Shown: positions 1 to 8,691 of the stretch, piece after piece
Layout: the number at the start of each line of letters is the position of its first letter
Position numbering within the stretch: the first letter of the stretch is position 1
Assembly: GCF_019970045.1 (NCBI RefSeq)
Contig: NZ_JAHXYI010000001.1
Span: forward strand, 496,001 to 560,000
Source of the DNA: Chryseobacterium sp. GVT01B
GTDB taxonomy: Bacteria; Bacteroidota; Bacteroidia; Flavobacteriales; Weeksellaceae
DNA length: 64,000 nucleotides
Direction: 5' to 3'
Position numbers and translations under genes: made by a program
The notes under the pieces: model-generated
What the model saw: the letters and a program-made list of their open reading frames with translations, nothing else
What the model was told of the DNA's origin: nothing
The model's database searches: none

Positions 1-20
1 GGGTAAAGGAAATCATGAAC

Positions 21-52
21 AAAAATAGCCCTAAAAATTTATTTAGGACTAT
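21..52 (-). terminator. Rho-independent terminator of the first lipoprotein gene
   Basis: On the minus strand an 11-bp stem with one G:U pair (arms 25-35 and 42-52) is followed by a run of five T. It lies about 57 nt past the stop codon of the minus-strand gene at 109. Confidence 0.75.
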
Positions 53-108
53 CCATATGACAATTTTTGAAAGATATATTAAATATACCTCAAAAGATAA
101 AATCTATT

Positions 109-471
109 TTAGTCAGCTCTTGAAGAACTGATTACGATGGCAGCAACACCTGCAGCCCCGATAAGAGTAGCCCCGGCAGCAATTCTTGCCTTTCTTCTGT
201 CTTTTACAGCTGCTACATTGGATTTAGGGATAACAACTTCCGTACTGTCTTTCTTACCTGCTGTACCTACAAGATTATCACCCACCATGTTTCTGAATAA
301 GATGGTCTGTTTCGGAGAGCCGTCTCTCATCGTTACTTTGTATATCTTTCCGGCTTCAAGATTGGAGTAATTATTTTTTGAAATATCTTCGCTGTATTTT
401 GTAGTAGCACAAGATGTAATAACAAATAAAGATGTTAGTAAAGACGATTTCAACAGTACAGATGCTTTCAT
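109..471 (-). CDS. Small lipoprotein of unknown function
   Basis: This 120-residue protein begins with a signal peptide that ends in the lipobox VITSC, so Cys21 should be lipidated and the protein anchored in a membrane facing the periplasm or surface. The body (about residues 30-90) is short and polar. It is followed by a basic stretch KDRRKARIAAG and a hydrophobic Ala/Gly/Ile-rich tail (about 97-115) that could insert in or lie on a membrane. No family was recognised. It has its own consensus promoter just upstream and a terminator downstream, so it appears to be a single-gene unit. Confidence 0.75.
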   Translation of the reverse strand: MKASVLLKSSLLTSLFVITSCATTKYSEDISKNNYSNLEAGKIYKVTMRDGSPKQTILFRNMVGDNLVGTAGKKDSTEVVIPKSNVAAVKDRRKARIAAGATLIGAAGVAAIVISSSRAD

Positions 472-489
472 TATTTTCTTTTAGTTTTT

Positions 490-497
490 CAAATTTA
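490..497 (-). promoter_or_regulatory. Promoter -7 box of the first lipoprotein gene
   Basis: The minus strand reads TAAATTTG, an exact match to the Bacteroidota -7 consensus TAnnTTTG, 19 nt before the start codon at 471. No clear TTG -33 box is visible. Confidence 0.5.
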
Positions 498-540
498 TAA
501 TTTTTTTCGGATATATGTTTTTGGAATTGAAAAAATATGA

Positions 541-2040
541 TTATTTTTTGTAAATTTCTAAGATATCTGCAATGTTTCTGTCATTAGCCAATCTCGGAGT
601 CTTGTTTTGGCCTCCCAATTTTCCCTGGGATTTGGCATATTCATGAAAGGCATTCTTTTTAAGTGTGGAGATATGCAGCTTCTGTAAAATATTTCCGGAA
701 ATAAGATCATCATAATAGGTATTTCTTGCTCTCAGCTGCAGATCCAGCTCATCTCTGAATACTTCTAAATCCTCTGGCTCCTTTTCAAATTCAATCAGCC
801 ATTCGTGATATGGAAGTCCTTCACCCGGATTTACCTGCGGGGCAAGATGAAATTCTGTAATCTGTGCAGGGTATTTTTCAAGAGTAGCTTTCATTGCTTC
901 TTCCACCTCAAAAGCAATCACGTGTTCCCCGAATGCCGAAGTAAAATGTTTGGTCCTGCCACTTACCAGAACCCTGTAAGGATCTTTGCTGATAAATCTT
1001 ACAACATCTCCGATAGAATAAGCCCACAGTCCGGAATTGGTGGTAAGGATCAGTGCGTAATCTTTCTGAAGTTCGATTTCTTTCAATGTTAATCTTCTTG
1101 CGCCAGGCTTGCCATATTCTTCCAAAGGAATGAACTCATAGAAAATCCCATGATTGGTCAAGAGCAGAAGACCTTCTTTTGTATAATCATCCTGAAAAGC
1201 AAAAAAGCCTTCAGAAGCGGGAAATGTCTGGATAATATCTACTTTTCCTCCCAGAAGATCCTCCATTTTATCACGGTAGGGTTCGTAATTGACACCTCCG
1301 GTAACGATAAGCTGCAGATTCGGGAAAAGCTGTTTAATCTTTTTGCCGTGTTTTTCTGTTAACTTCTCAAAATACATGATCAGCCATGGCGGAATTCCTG
1401 AGATCAAGGTCATGTTTTCGCGCTCCGTTTCTTCAATGATTTTATCTACTTTGGCTTCCCAGTCTTCCATAATATTGGTTTCCCAGCTTGGTAGACGGTT
1501 TTTCTGCAGATAATTAGGGATATGATGCGCTACAATGCCGGATAATCTTCCTGTTTTTATTCCGAAAACCTCTTCCAGCTCAGGGCTTCCCTGTAGAAAA
1601 ATCATTTTTCCGTTTACAAAGTCTGCATTATTCTTTTTACTTATATAATGAAATAGGGCACTTTGGGCACCGGCAACCTGAAGCGGCATTCCTTCTTTGG
1701 AAATCGGAATATATTTAGATCCGGAAGTTGTTCCTGAAGTTTTGGCAAAGTATTCAGGAGTTTCTGTCCATAAAATATTGGCCTGCCCTTTTTTTACCCG
1801 CTCTATATAAGGTTTAAGATCTTCATAATCTGCTACCGGAACTCTGTCTTGAAAATCTTTCACAGAACGGATGTTTTCAAAATCATGTTCCCGGCCAAAA
1901 AGTGTTTTTTGAGCCGTATTAACTAGAGAAAGTAATAAGTCCTCCTGATTTTTCTCTGCATTTTTTTTGAAATCCTCCGCTTTTTGGACGTGTTTTTTTG
2001 CCCAAATCAAAGCCGCATTTTTCTTGAAGAAGTTTAACAT
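541..2040 (-). CDS. GH3 auxin-responsive promoter family protein (adenylate-forming enzyme)
   Basis: This 499-residue protein is a full-length bacterial member of the GH3 family, whose plant members conjugate amino acids to acyl acids through an acyl-adenylate. The ATP-binding loop TSGTTSGSKYIP lies near residues 105-116. Later family landmarks include the segment FPASEGFF and YSIGDVVRF, typical of the C-terminal half. The substrate of bacterial GH3 proteins is generally unknown and nothing here settles it. There is no signal peptide, so it should be cytoplasmic. The start at 2040 is the only sensible one, because the next in-frame Met lies far inside. A consensus -7 box sits only 5 nt upstream, which suggests a leaderless transcript. 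It appears monocistronic. Confidence 0.9.
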   Translation of the reverse strand: MLNFFKKNAALIWAKKHVQKAEDFKKNAEKNQEDLLLSLVNTAQKTLFGREHDFENIRSVKDFQDRVPVADYEDLKPYIERVKKGQANILWTETPEYFAKTSGTTSGSKYIPISKEGMPLQVAGAQSALFHYISKKNNADFVNGKMIFLQGSPELEEVFGIKTGRLSGIVAHHIPNYLQKNRLPSWETNIMEDWEAKVDKIIEETERENMTLISGIPPWLIMYFEKLTEKHGKKIKQLFPNLQLIVTGGVNYEPYRDKMEDLLGGKVDIIQTFPASEGFFAFQDDYTKEGLLLLTNHGIFYEFIPLEEYGKPGARRLTLKEIELQKDYALILTTNSGLWAYSIGDVVRFISKDPYRVLVSGRTKHFTSAFGEHVIAFEVEEAMKATLEKYPAQITEFHLAPQVNPGEGLPYHEWLIEFEKEPEDLEVFRDELDLQLRARNTYYDDLISGNILQKLHISTLKKNAFHEYAKSQGKLGGQNKTPRLANDRNIADILEIYKK

Positions 2041-2044
2041 GGGT

Positions 2045-2052
2045 CAAATTTA
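2045..2052 (-). promoter_or_regulatory. Promoter -7 box of the GH3 gene, nearly touching the start codon
   Basis: The minus strand reads TAAATTTG (TAnnTTTG). Its last base is 5 nt from the ATG, so transcription starting the usual few bases downstream would begin at or next to the start codon. Confidence 0.5.
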
Positions 2053-2099
2053 TAAATAAGTAGAGAATAATGGAATCATTTTTTACGAAGCTTCACATA

Positions 2100-2127
2100 A
2101 AAAAACCGATGGAACAAGTTCCACCGG
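2100..2127 (-). terminator. Terminator of the KKDGTPDKRYK repeat-protein gene
   Basis: A 10-bp stem with one mismatch (arms 2106-2115 and 2118-2127) is followed on the minus strand by a run of T over 2100-2105. It lies about 50 nt after the stop at 2177. Confidence 0.75.
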
Positions 2128-2176
2128 CTTTTCGAAATTTGATTATGAAAATAACAACTATATGTTAATGTTATGC

Positions 2177-2470
2177 TTATTTATTCACCTTGTACCTTTT
2201 ATCAGGAGTACCATCTTTTTTCAGGTGCTTGTTTTCTTTATATCTCTTGTCAGGTGTGCCGTCTTTTTTCATTTTGGCAGCCGGTTGTGCAGGCTTCGCT
2301 GCTTTTGCATCCATTGCTGGTTTTGCAGCTTTTACTTCTGCAGGTTTAGCGGCTTTCACTGTAGTTTTTACAGGTGCATGAGCCTGAGTGCTTGTAGCGG
2401 GAGCAGTCTGCTGAGCAGTTGCAAGTCCTAATCCAAGGATCAATGACATTGCAGATAATAATTTTTTCAT
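2177..2470 (-). CDS. Secreted Ala/Lys/Pro-rich small protein with a duplicated 11-residue motif
   Basis: This is a 97-residue protein with a signal peptide (residues 1-19, cut probably after ATA at 17-19). A low-complexity linker of Ala, Lys, Pro and Val follows (about 22-70). The C-terminus has two nearly identical copies of KKDGTPDKRYK, the second almost at the end. The composition is strongly basic. The motif resembles short repeats seen in exported flavobacterial proteins, but I cannot name a function. The linker looks like an extended spacer that presents the repeats outside the inner membrane. Monocistronic, with a strong terminator. Confidence 0.75.
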   Translation of the reverse strand: MKKLLSAMSLILGLGLATAQQTAPATSTQAHAPVKTTVKAAKPAEVKAAKPAMDAKAAKPAQPAAKMKKDGTPDKRYKENKHLKKDGTPDKRYKVNK

Positions 2471-2595
2471 AAGAATTACTGTTTGTTTTTTGTTGAATAA
2501 AGATATGCAAAAAGCAGGCTGGAAAAGTTGGATTTTTAAACTTAACTAAAGTTTATTACTGCTTAAAAAAAAATTAAAACGCTTCATTTACAATA

Positions 2596-2626
2596 GAAAA
2601 GCCTGTCTTCAGATGAAAACAGGCTT
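2596..2626 (-). terminator. Terminator of the second lipoprotein gene
   Basis: An 8-bp perfect stem (2599-2606 with 2619-2626) is followed on the minus strand by TTTT. It lies 27 nt after the stop codon at 2653. Confidence 0.7.
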
Positions 2627-2652
2627 GCAATAATATATAAATAGACAGGAGG

Positions 2653-3048
2653 TTAGCGCGTACAGTTGGCTGTCCACGTTTTACCATCCTTTGCGTAGAG
2701 TATTTTTAACGTATTGTTGTCAATTCTGATATAAGAGGTTGCTGTAGAACCAATCATAACAAGAGTATGATCTCCTTCCTGGTTAAACTCAATTCCGTTA
2801 AGATCCGGAATGCTGTTTGAGAAAGCGAAATTATACTTGGTACCACTGGCGATTTTCGTTACAAAAACACTCCCGTTATCTGTGCTTATATTGGTAGAGC
2901 CGCCATCTTTATAAGAAACACTGCCTTTGTATGTTCCTGCAAAGAATTCATTGTTTACCGGATCATCATCCTTACTGCACGACGAAAAAGATAATGCTGT
3001 AAATACCAACAGCATCATAACTCCTAAGATTTTAATTGCTTTTTTCAT
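2653..3048 (-). CDS. Lipoprotein, small beta-rich domain, function unknown
   Basis: The protein is about 131 residues from the Met at 3048, which gives the expected start MKKAIKILG; the frame stays open 13 codons further upstream but without a plausible signal peptide. A hydrophobic signal ends in SFSSC followed by SKDDD, the acidic stretch typical of surface-exposed lipoproteins in this phylum. The mature part alternates short polar and hydrophobic strands and ends with the segment KDGKTWTANCTR. It looks like a small lipocalin-like beta barrel, but this is only an impression. It has its own terminator and no obvious operon partner. Confidence 0.7.
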   Translation of the reverse strand: MKKAIKILGVMMLLVFTALSFSSCSKDDDPVNNEFFAGTYKGSVSYKDGGSTNISTDNGSVFVTKIASGTKYNFAFSNSIPDLNGIEFNQEGDHTLVMIGSTATSYIRIDNNTLKILYAKDGKTWTANCTR

Positions 3049-3222
3049 AATACTTAAATGTTTGGTTAGGCTTAAATTCCCAAACACTATGCCATGGGGG
3101 AAAAATTGGGGTTTTTTAACGGGTTCTTAAATAAATTTGTAAAAAATTAAGATTTATTATGCTAAGTCGTTCATTTTAAATCCGAAAGTATCCGGTTTTT
3201 TAATGAAAGAAAAAAATATCTG

Positions 3223-3230
3223 TACCTTTG
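3223..3230 (+). promoter_or_regulatory. Promoter -7 box of mfd
   Basis: TACCTTTG matches TAnnTTTG exactly and lies 64 nt before the chosen mfd start. Transcription should begin near 3236, leaving a leader of about 58 nt. No convincing -33 TTG is seen. Confidence 0.55.
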
Positions 3231-3241
3231 TGTATCATAAA

Positions 3242-3270
3242 CGGTTTCGGAAAACTCCCGAAATCGCTTT
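3242..3270 (+). promoter_or_regulatory. Hairpin in the mfd leader, attenuator-like
   Basis: A 9-bp stem with one G:T pair (3242-3250 with 3258-3266) and a 7-nt loop is followed by CTTTT. It lies at the very start of the predicted transcript and 28 nt before the mfd start codon. Confidence 0.4.
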
Positions 3271-3293
3271 TGTCGTTTATACCAATACTATTT

Positions 3294-6200
3294 ATGCAAT
3301 TAAAATCCATCAACGAAAAGTTTCTTCCAGATCTGATGCAGAAAGAGTTCGGGAAAGAAATTTTCACCCAGTTAGAAAACAGTCAGCATATTGCCGTAAA
3401 GGGAAGTGCAGGATCTTCAGTTTCTATTTTTGTGGCTGAGCTTTTTTTAGTTCAAAAGAAAAATATTCTTTATCTGGTAGATGATAAAGAGGATGCATTG
3501 TATGCCAATACTGAGATGGAAGATCTTCTTGGTAAAGATAAGGTGCTGTATTTTCCAGCTACTCACCTTGAGCCTTATCAGGTAGAAAAAACACAAAATG
3601 CCAATCTGGTTTTAAGAACTGAAGTTTTAAATAAAATCAATTCCGGAAGATCTCCGAAAGTCATTGTGGCTTATGCCGGAGCTTTGTCTGAAAAGGTGCT
3701 GAAAAAAGAAGATTTTAAAGCCATCTCTCATCACATAAAAGTAGGGGACCAGCTGGACTTCGATTTTGTAGACGAACTGCTTACTCATTACCATTTTCAG
3801 CAGGCAGATTTTGTTTCAGAACCGGGAGAGTTTTCTGTAAGAGGAGGAATTGTAGATGTATTTTCTTATTCATATGAAAAGCCATACAGGATTACATTTT
3901 TTGGTAATGAAGTGGAAAGCATTAAAACTTTTGATATCGAAACCCAGCTTTCTGTAGATAAGGTAAAGGATTTTCAATTGGTTTCCAATATGAATTTCTC
4001 TGTTACAGGAAGCAGAGTGTCATTGTTGCAGCTATTACCAAATGAAAGCTTTGTAGTTTCTAAAAATGGAATGATAGGAATGCAGAAGATCAGAACATTC
4101 TATGAAAAGTCTTTGGAAAAATATGATACATTAAGTAAAGATATTTCACACAGAACTCCTCAGGAGCTATTTATTTCTGATCAGGAGTTTTTATTCGATT
4201 ATAAAAAATTTAAAACAATTGATTTTGGAGGATCAGTGATTGAAGGTGTGAAGGAAATTACTGAGATTAAGATGGAACAGCTTCCTCAGCCTTCTTTTCA
4301 TAAAAACTTTGAACTGCTGATTGAAGATATTGAAGAAAAACAGAATAACGGATTTGATACGTGGATTTCCTTTTCAACAGAAAAGCAAAAAGAAAGACTG
4401 GAATCTATCTTTGAAGAACTGGAACATGAACTTCCGTTTAAAAGCTTTAAATCTGAACTGCATGAAGGATTTGTAGACAACGGACACAAGCTTCTTGTGT
4501 ATACAGACCACCAGATCTTTGACCGTTATCAGAGATATAAGGCGAAGAATACTTTTGCGAAATCAGAACAACTTACACTGAAAGATCTGATGTCTTTGAA
4601 AATTGGTGATTATATTGCCCATATTGATCACGGAATCGGAAAATTTATGGGGTTGGTAAAAGTAAATAATGATGGTAAGATTCAGGAATGCTTCAAACTG
4701 ACTTATAAAAACGGAGACTTATTATATGTAAGTATCCACTCCCTGCATAAGATTTCGAAATACAACGGACCGGATGGAAGAGAGATTGTTTTGAGCAAAC
4801 TTGGTTCTCCTACCTGGAAATCCCTGAAACAAAAAACAAAAGCGAAGGTAAAACAGATTGCTTTTGACCTTATTCAATTATACGCACAGCGAAAAACGGC
4901 AAAAGGTTTTGCTTATACTCCGGATTCTTATCTTCAGAATGAACTGGAGGCGAGCTTTATCTATGAGGATACTCCAGATCAGGAAAAAGCAACAGTGGAT
5001 GTAAAGAAAGATATGGAAGCTGATACCGTTATGGACAGGTTGGTTTGTGGTGATGTAGGGTTCGGTAAAACGGAAGTTGCAATCCGCGCGGCATTTAAAG
5101 CGGCGACAGACGGTAAACAGGTTGCTATATTGGTTCCTACAACTATTCTTGCTTTTCAGCATTACAGAAGTTTTAAAGAAAGACTTAAAGATTTTCCTGT
5201 AAATGTAGGCTATGTCAACCGATTCAGAACGGCGAAACAAAAATCGGAGACCTTAGATGCTTTAAAGAATGGAAAAATAGATATCATCATTGGAACACAC
5301 CAGTTGGTAAGCAGTTCTGTGAAGTTTAAAGATCTTGGCCTGTTGATTATTGATGAAGAGCATAAGTTTGGAGTTTCAGTAAAGGATAAGTTGAAAACAC
5401 TTAAAAATAATGTGGATACACTTACACTGACAGCTACTCCTATTCCAAGAACTTTACAGTTTTCATTAATGGCGGCAAGAGATTTATCTGTTATCAAAAC
5501 ACCACCACCGAACAGACAGCCTGTAGATACACAATTGATAGGGTTCAATGAAGAGATTCTTCGTGATGCCGTTTCTTATGAGCTTCAGAGGGATGGGCAG
5601 GTTTATTTCATTAATAACAGGATTGAAAATCTGAAAGATATTGCAGGGCTTATTCAGAGATTGGTTCCGGATGCAAGAGTGATCACAGGACATGGGCAGA
5701 TGGAAGGTAAACAGCTGGAGAAGAATGTTCTGGATTTTATGGAAGGGAAATATGATGTTCTTGTATCTACGACCATTGTAGAAAGTGGGGTGGATGTTCC
5801 GAACGCCAATACCATTTTCATCAATGATGCACAGCGATTTGGGATGGCGGATCTGCATCAGATGAGAGGAAGGGTAGGACGTAGTAATAGAAAGGCATTC
5901 TGTTATCTGATCACACCTCCTTATGATATGATGACTTCCGATGCCAGAAAACGTTTAGAAGCCATTGAACAGTTTTCCGATCTGGGAAGTGGTTTCCAGA
6001 TTGCAATGAAAGACCTTGAAATTCGTGGTGCCGGTGACCTTTTGGGTGCTGAACAAAGTGGATTTATCAATGAAATGGGGTTTGAAACTTATCAGAAACT
6101 AATGCAGGAGGCACTGGAAGAATTGAAAGATGATGCTGACTTTGAAAGTCTGTTTGAAAACGAGGAAGACAGACAAAAGCTTTTCAAATCTGTGAAAGAT

Positions 6201-6662
6201 GTCAATATCGATACTGATCTGGAGCTGATGTTACCTGATTTCTATATTTCCAATACGGAGGAACGATTGATGCTTTACCAAAAAATTGCTGAAATTAATA
6301 ATGAAGCGGATCTTCATCAGTTTGAACTTGAGCTGATTGACCGTTTTGGAGCATTACCGAAAGAAGCTGTCAATCTGTTGAAAAGTGTTTCTCTGAAATG
6401 GCTTGCAGCCGATATAGGTTTTGAGAAGATTGTTATGAAAAATGGAGTGTTCTTAGGATACTTCCCGGGAAATCCTCAGGATAAATTCTACCAGACGGAT
6501 AGATTCAGGCATATTATTAATTATTTAACCCGAAATCCAGCCGAAGCACAGCTTAAAGAGAAGTCCGGAAAAGAAGGTAATCAACTGATGATGAGGAAGG
6601 AAAGGGTGAAAAATGTAGATGAGGTTAATATGCTGCTAAAAGCTATTATTGAACATAATTAA
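3294..6662 (+). CDS. mfd: Transcription-repair coupling factor
   Basis: Mfd removes RNA polymerase stalled at DNA lesions and recruits UvrA. The protein is 1122 residues from the Met at 3294, close to the usual 1150. The frame is open back to 3228, but those 22 extra codons lie inside the leader hairpin and are not expected to be coding. In order: a UvrB-like N-terminal region, an RNA-polymerase-interacting CarD-like domain near residue 440 (YIAHIDHGIGKFMG), a RecG-type translocase with Walker A GDVGFGKT near 585 and the DEEH box near 686, TATPIPRTLQFS, GRVGRSNRKAFCYL, and a C-terminal TRCF domain. Transcribed alone and closed by a 16-bp hairpin. Confidence 0.97.
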   Translation: MQLKSINEKFLPDLMQKEFGKEIFTQLENSQHIAVKGSAGSSVSIFVAELFLVQKKNILYLVDDKEDALYANTEMEDLLGKDKVLYFPATHLEPYQVEKTQNANLVLRTEVLNKINSGRSPKVIVAYAGALSEKVLKKEDFKAISHHIKVGDQLDFDFVDELLTHYHFQQADFVSEPGEFSVRGGIVDVFSYSYEKPYRITFFGNEVESIKTFDIETQLSVDKVKDFQLVSNMNFSVTGSRVSLLQLLPNESFVVSKNGMIGMQKIRTFYEKSLEKYDTLSKDISHRTPQELFISDQEFLFDYKKFKTIDFGGSVIEGVKEITEIKMEQLPQPSFHKNFELLIEDIEEKQNNGFDTWISFSTEKQKERLESIFEELEHELPFKSFKSELHEGFVDNGHKLLVYTDHQIFDRYQRYKAKNTFAKSEQLTLKDLMSLKIGDYIAHIDHGIGKFMGLVKVNNDGKIQECFKLTYKNGDLLYVSIHSLHKISKYNGPDGREIVLSKLGSPTWKSLKQKTKAKVKQIAFDLIQLYAQRKTAKGFAYTPDSYLQNELEASFIYEDTPDQEKATVDVKKDMEADTVMDRLVCGDVGFGKTEVAIRAAFKAATDGKQVAILVPTTILAFQHYRSFKERLKDFPVNVGYVNRFRTAKQKSETLDALKNGKIDIIIGTHQLVSSSVKFKDLGLLIIDEEHKFGVSVKDKLKTLKNNVDTLTLTATPIPRTLQFSLMAARDLSVIKTPPPNRQPVDTQLIGFNEEILRDAVSYELQRDGQVYFINNRIENLKDIAGLIQRLVPDARVITGHGQMEGKQLEKNVLDFMEGKYDVLVSTTIVESGVDVPNANTIFINDAQRFGMADLHQMRGRVGRSNRKAFCYLITPPYDMMTSDARKRLEAIEQFSDLGSGFQIAMKDLEIRGAGDLLGAEQSGFINEMGFETYQKLMQEALEELKDDADFESLFENEEDRQKLFKSVKDVNIDTDLELMLPDFYISNTEERLMLYQKIAEINNEADLHQFELELIDRFGALPKEAVNLLKSVSLKWLAADIGFEKIVMKNGVFLGYFPGNPQDKFYQTDRFRHIINYLTRNPAEAQLKEKSGKEGNQLMMRKERVKNVDEVNMLLKAIIEHN

Positions 6663-6705
6663 ATTATAGGTTTCATTTGTTGTAAACAAATTTGTAAAAG
6701 ATGTG

Positions 6706-6744
6706 AAAAGCGTATAAAAATCTTAAATTTTTATACGCTTTTTT
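6706..6744 (+). terminator. Strong terminator of mfd
   Basis: A perfect 16-bp stem (6706-6721 with 6727-6742) with a 5-nt loop runs into six T. It lies 44 nt after the mfd stop. Confidence 0.9.
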
Positions 6745-6925
6745 GTGATTGTTATCATGTTTTTATTGGCTAATATTCCTTTAGGAGGGAATTAAGGCCG
6801 TTTTAAGGGGGTTGAAGTCACTTTTCTATGATTAAAAATATCCTGTAAATTCCCGTACAGTAAGGGTTTGAGACATTAATAGATCTTTTTTTAACGTAAA
6901 AAGTGGAGTTACGTAGTAATAATTC

Positions 6926-6933
6926 TACTTTTG
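6926..6933 (+). promoter_or_regulatory. Possible distal promoter of the three-paralog operon
   Basis: TACTTTTG matches TAnnTTTG about 100 nt upstream of the first gene. The rest of the 372-bp gap between mfd and this operon holds only the mfd terminator and the proximal promoter box. Confidence 0.35.
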
Positions 6934-7015
6934 TGTGTGATTAATTCTATGTTGTAATATGTTTATTTCTATAGGTTTATGCATGTATAACTGGAATTTT
7001 TAGGACTTCATTATG

Positions 7016-7023
7016 TACCTTTG
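7016..7023 (+). promoter_or_regulatory. Proximal promoter -7 box of the three-paralog operon
   Basis: TACCTTTG lies only 11 nt before the ATG at 7035, so a transcript from it would carry a leader of about five nucleotides. Confidence 0.5.
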
Positions 7024-7034
7024 CAGTCCTTATT

Positions 7035-7856
7035 ATGAAAAAAATTATATATTGCTGCGCGGCTGGACTTCTTTCATTCTGCGCTAACGCACAGGTGGGA
7101 ATAGGTACTGCAAAACCTAAATCTGTTCTTGATGTGAACGGAAAAACCACCTTAAGAAAAGAACTTAGAGTAGGCGGGAATTCAACTCAGGCTGGAAATG
7201 CCGGGTTAAACGGCCAGGTTTTGGTTTCTCAGGGTGAGGGTTTGCCTCCCGTGTGGAAGTCTTTGAACATTTCCTTTATGGAAGAGGGACAGTATAAGTT
7301 GATTAATTCTTATCTGTCATCGGATCAAGCGGGTATTATATCACTTACAGATGGTGTTGCCGGTGATGGTATCTATACTAACAAAGTTGGAGATAATATT
7401 ACTGATATTACGAAAGGCAACTGGAAAAAGATTGGCGGGCTTGACAATACTTTTACCATCAAAAATGGAAAGAACAGACTTACCTATCAGTTCCAGACAG
7501 GAATTGAAATGAAAGCATCCTCTTCTACGACGATACAGAATGTGAGATTTGCCTGCGGTGTTTTCAGAAACGGTGCATTGGTAGCGGTACGTCCGGATAG
7601 AATTGCTTCTAATAATAACAGTGGAAAAGCTGGTCTTCAGGATTATATTTTTACTCTTAATTATACAGAGCAGAACGTTCCTGTAGGAGTTCACAATATT
7701 GAAATTGCGTGCAGAAAGATTGATACTTCAAGTTCTACTTCACAATTTGCCATCGGACGAAATGTAGAGGCCTCAAATGGTGCTTCCAGTGCATTTACGC
7801 TGGAATCTACCATGAAAATGGATGTTATCGAATATGTGAGCTATAAAAACAACTAA
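7035..7856 (+). CDS. Secreted AQVGI-type protein, paralog 1 of 3
   Basis: The 273-residue protein has a signal peptide (about residues 1-19, ANA before QVGIGTAKP) and then a short N-terminal module with the VLDVNGK and GQVLVSQGEGLPPVWKSL motifs. Proteins starting with AQVGIGT...LDVNG are abundant in Chryseobacterium and relatives. The C-terminal two thirds look like a beta-sandwich, with the landmark FACGVFRNGALVAVR (about 170-190) and VPVGVHNIEIACRKI, a layout like a trimeric jelly roll. No enzymatic motif is seen. It is the first gene of a tight operon of three paralogs and probably acts outside the inner membrane. No function can be given. Confidence 0.75.
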   Translation: MKKIIYCCAAGLLSFCANAQVGIGTAKPKSVLDVNGKTTLRKELRVGGNSTQAGNAGLNGQVLVSQGEGLPPVWKSLNISFMEEGQYKLINSYLSSDQAGIISLTDGVAGDGIYTNKVGDNITDITKGNWKKIGGLDNTFTIKNGKNRLTYQFQTGIEMKASSSTTIQNVRFACGVFRNGALVAVRPDRIASNNNSGKAGLQDYIFTLNYTEQNVPVGVHNIEIACRKIDTSSSTSQFAIGRNVEASNGASSAFTLESTMKMDVIEYVSYKNN

Positions 7857-7858
7857 TG

Positions 7859-8683
7859 ATGAAAAAACTATTATCAACGCTGCTTCTTACCATAGGCCTT
7901 TTCGCAATAGCTCAGGTAGGAATAAAAACAGAGACTCCCAATGCAAAACTTGATGTAAACGGAGATGTGAATTTCAGAAATAAAATTGCTGTCCTTAATG
8001 CTACTGATAACAGCATATTTCAAGGAAATAATGACCAGCTTCTTGTTTCCCAGGGAGAAGGCTTTGCTCCGATATGGAAATCACTCCGTATTCCTGAATA
8101 TGAACCCAATAAATTTTATCTGATCTATAACAACTCCTTTTCTGATAAAGTAGGAGTCTCCTTTTCTTCTTCAGAAAATTCTTCGGTAGGGTTGGCCTCA
8201 AGAGGAGGAACCTTTACGAAGGGAAAGGAGTATAGCACACTTACAAATTTTAAAAAAATAAACGGACTTTCACAAACCATCACTGTTTACAGTACTCAAA
8301 GTAAGGCATACTTTCAGTTTGAAACAGTAGTACAGGCAGATTTTATGGGTGCAGGAAGTACAGATAACTCCATAGATTATGCATGCGGTATTTTTGTGGA
8401 TGATAAACTGGTGAATCTGAGACAGAGAAATCTAAAGGCCATTACCACTTCATATCCGTTTCTTACGCATACCCAGATCGGAATTGTAGATAATCTTTCC
8501 CAGGGAAATCATTCGGTTTACGTTGCCTGTACTAGATTGGGCTCTTATGGAGCTTCAGGTGCAGGAAATACCCTTACTATAGGAACTAATGTGTATAGCA
8601 ATATCAACAGCTTTATCTCACAGTCTTCTCTTAAAGTAGATGTATATGAAGTTCCGGAAGTATTTAACACCATTATAAACTAA
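7859..8683 (+). CDS. Secreted AQVGI-type protein, paralog 2 of 3
   Basis: The product starts MKKLLSTLLL with a signal peptide cut near IAQ and is 274 residues from this ATG. An ATG at 7856 overlapping the upstream stop is equally possible and would give translational coupling. It shares with its upstream neighbour the AKLDVNGD element, QLLVSQGEGFAPIWKSL, a region corresponding to FACGVF (here YACGIFVDDKLVNLR) and the following VYVACTRL strand. The middle of the protein, just before this region, differs most. The function is unknown; the copies probably arose by tandem duplication. Confidence 0.75.
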   Translation: MKKLLSTLLLTIGLFAIAQVGIKTETPNAKLDVNGDVNFRNKIAVLNATDNSIFQGNNDQLLVSQGEGFAPIWKSLRIPEYEPNKFYLIYNNSFSDKVGVSFSSSENSSVGLASRGGTFTKGKEYSTLTNFKKINGLSQTITVYSTQSKAYFQFETVVQADFMGAGSTDNSIDYACGIFVDDKLVNLRQRNLKAITTSYPFLTHTQIGIVDNLSQGNHSVYVACTRLGSYGASGAGNTLTIGTNVYSNINSFISQSSLKVDVYEVPEVFNTIIN

Positions 8684-8691
8684 GACGGATT

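Noticed and set aside
25..52. Attachment site or repeat at the window start
   Set aside because: The inverted repeat with a T run fits the terminator of the gene at 109 and there are no other signs of a mobile element.
3228..3293. N-terminal extension of mfd by 22 codons
   Set aside because: It starts inside the promoter box at 3223-3230 and runs through the leader hairpin; the Met at 3294 gives the normal family start.
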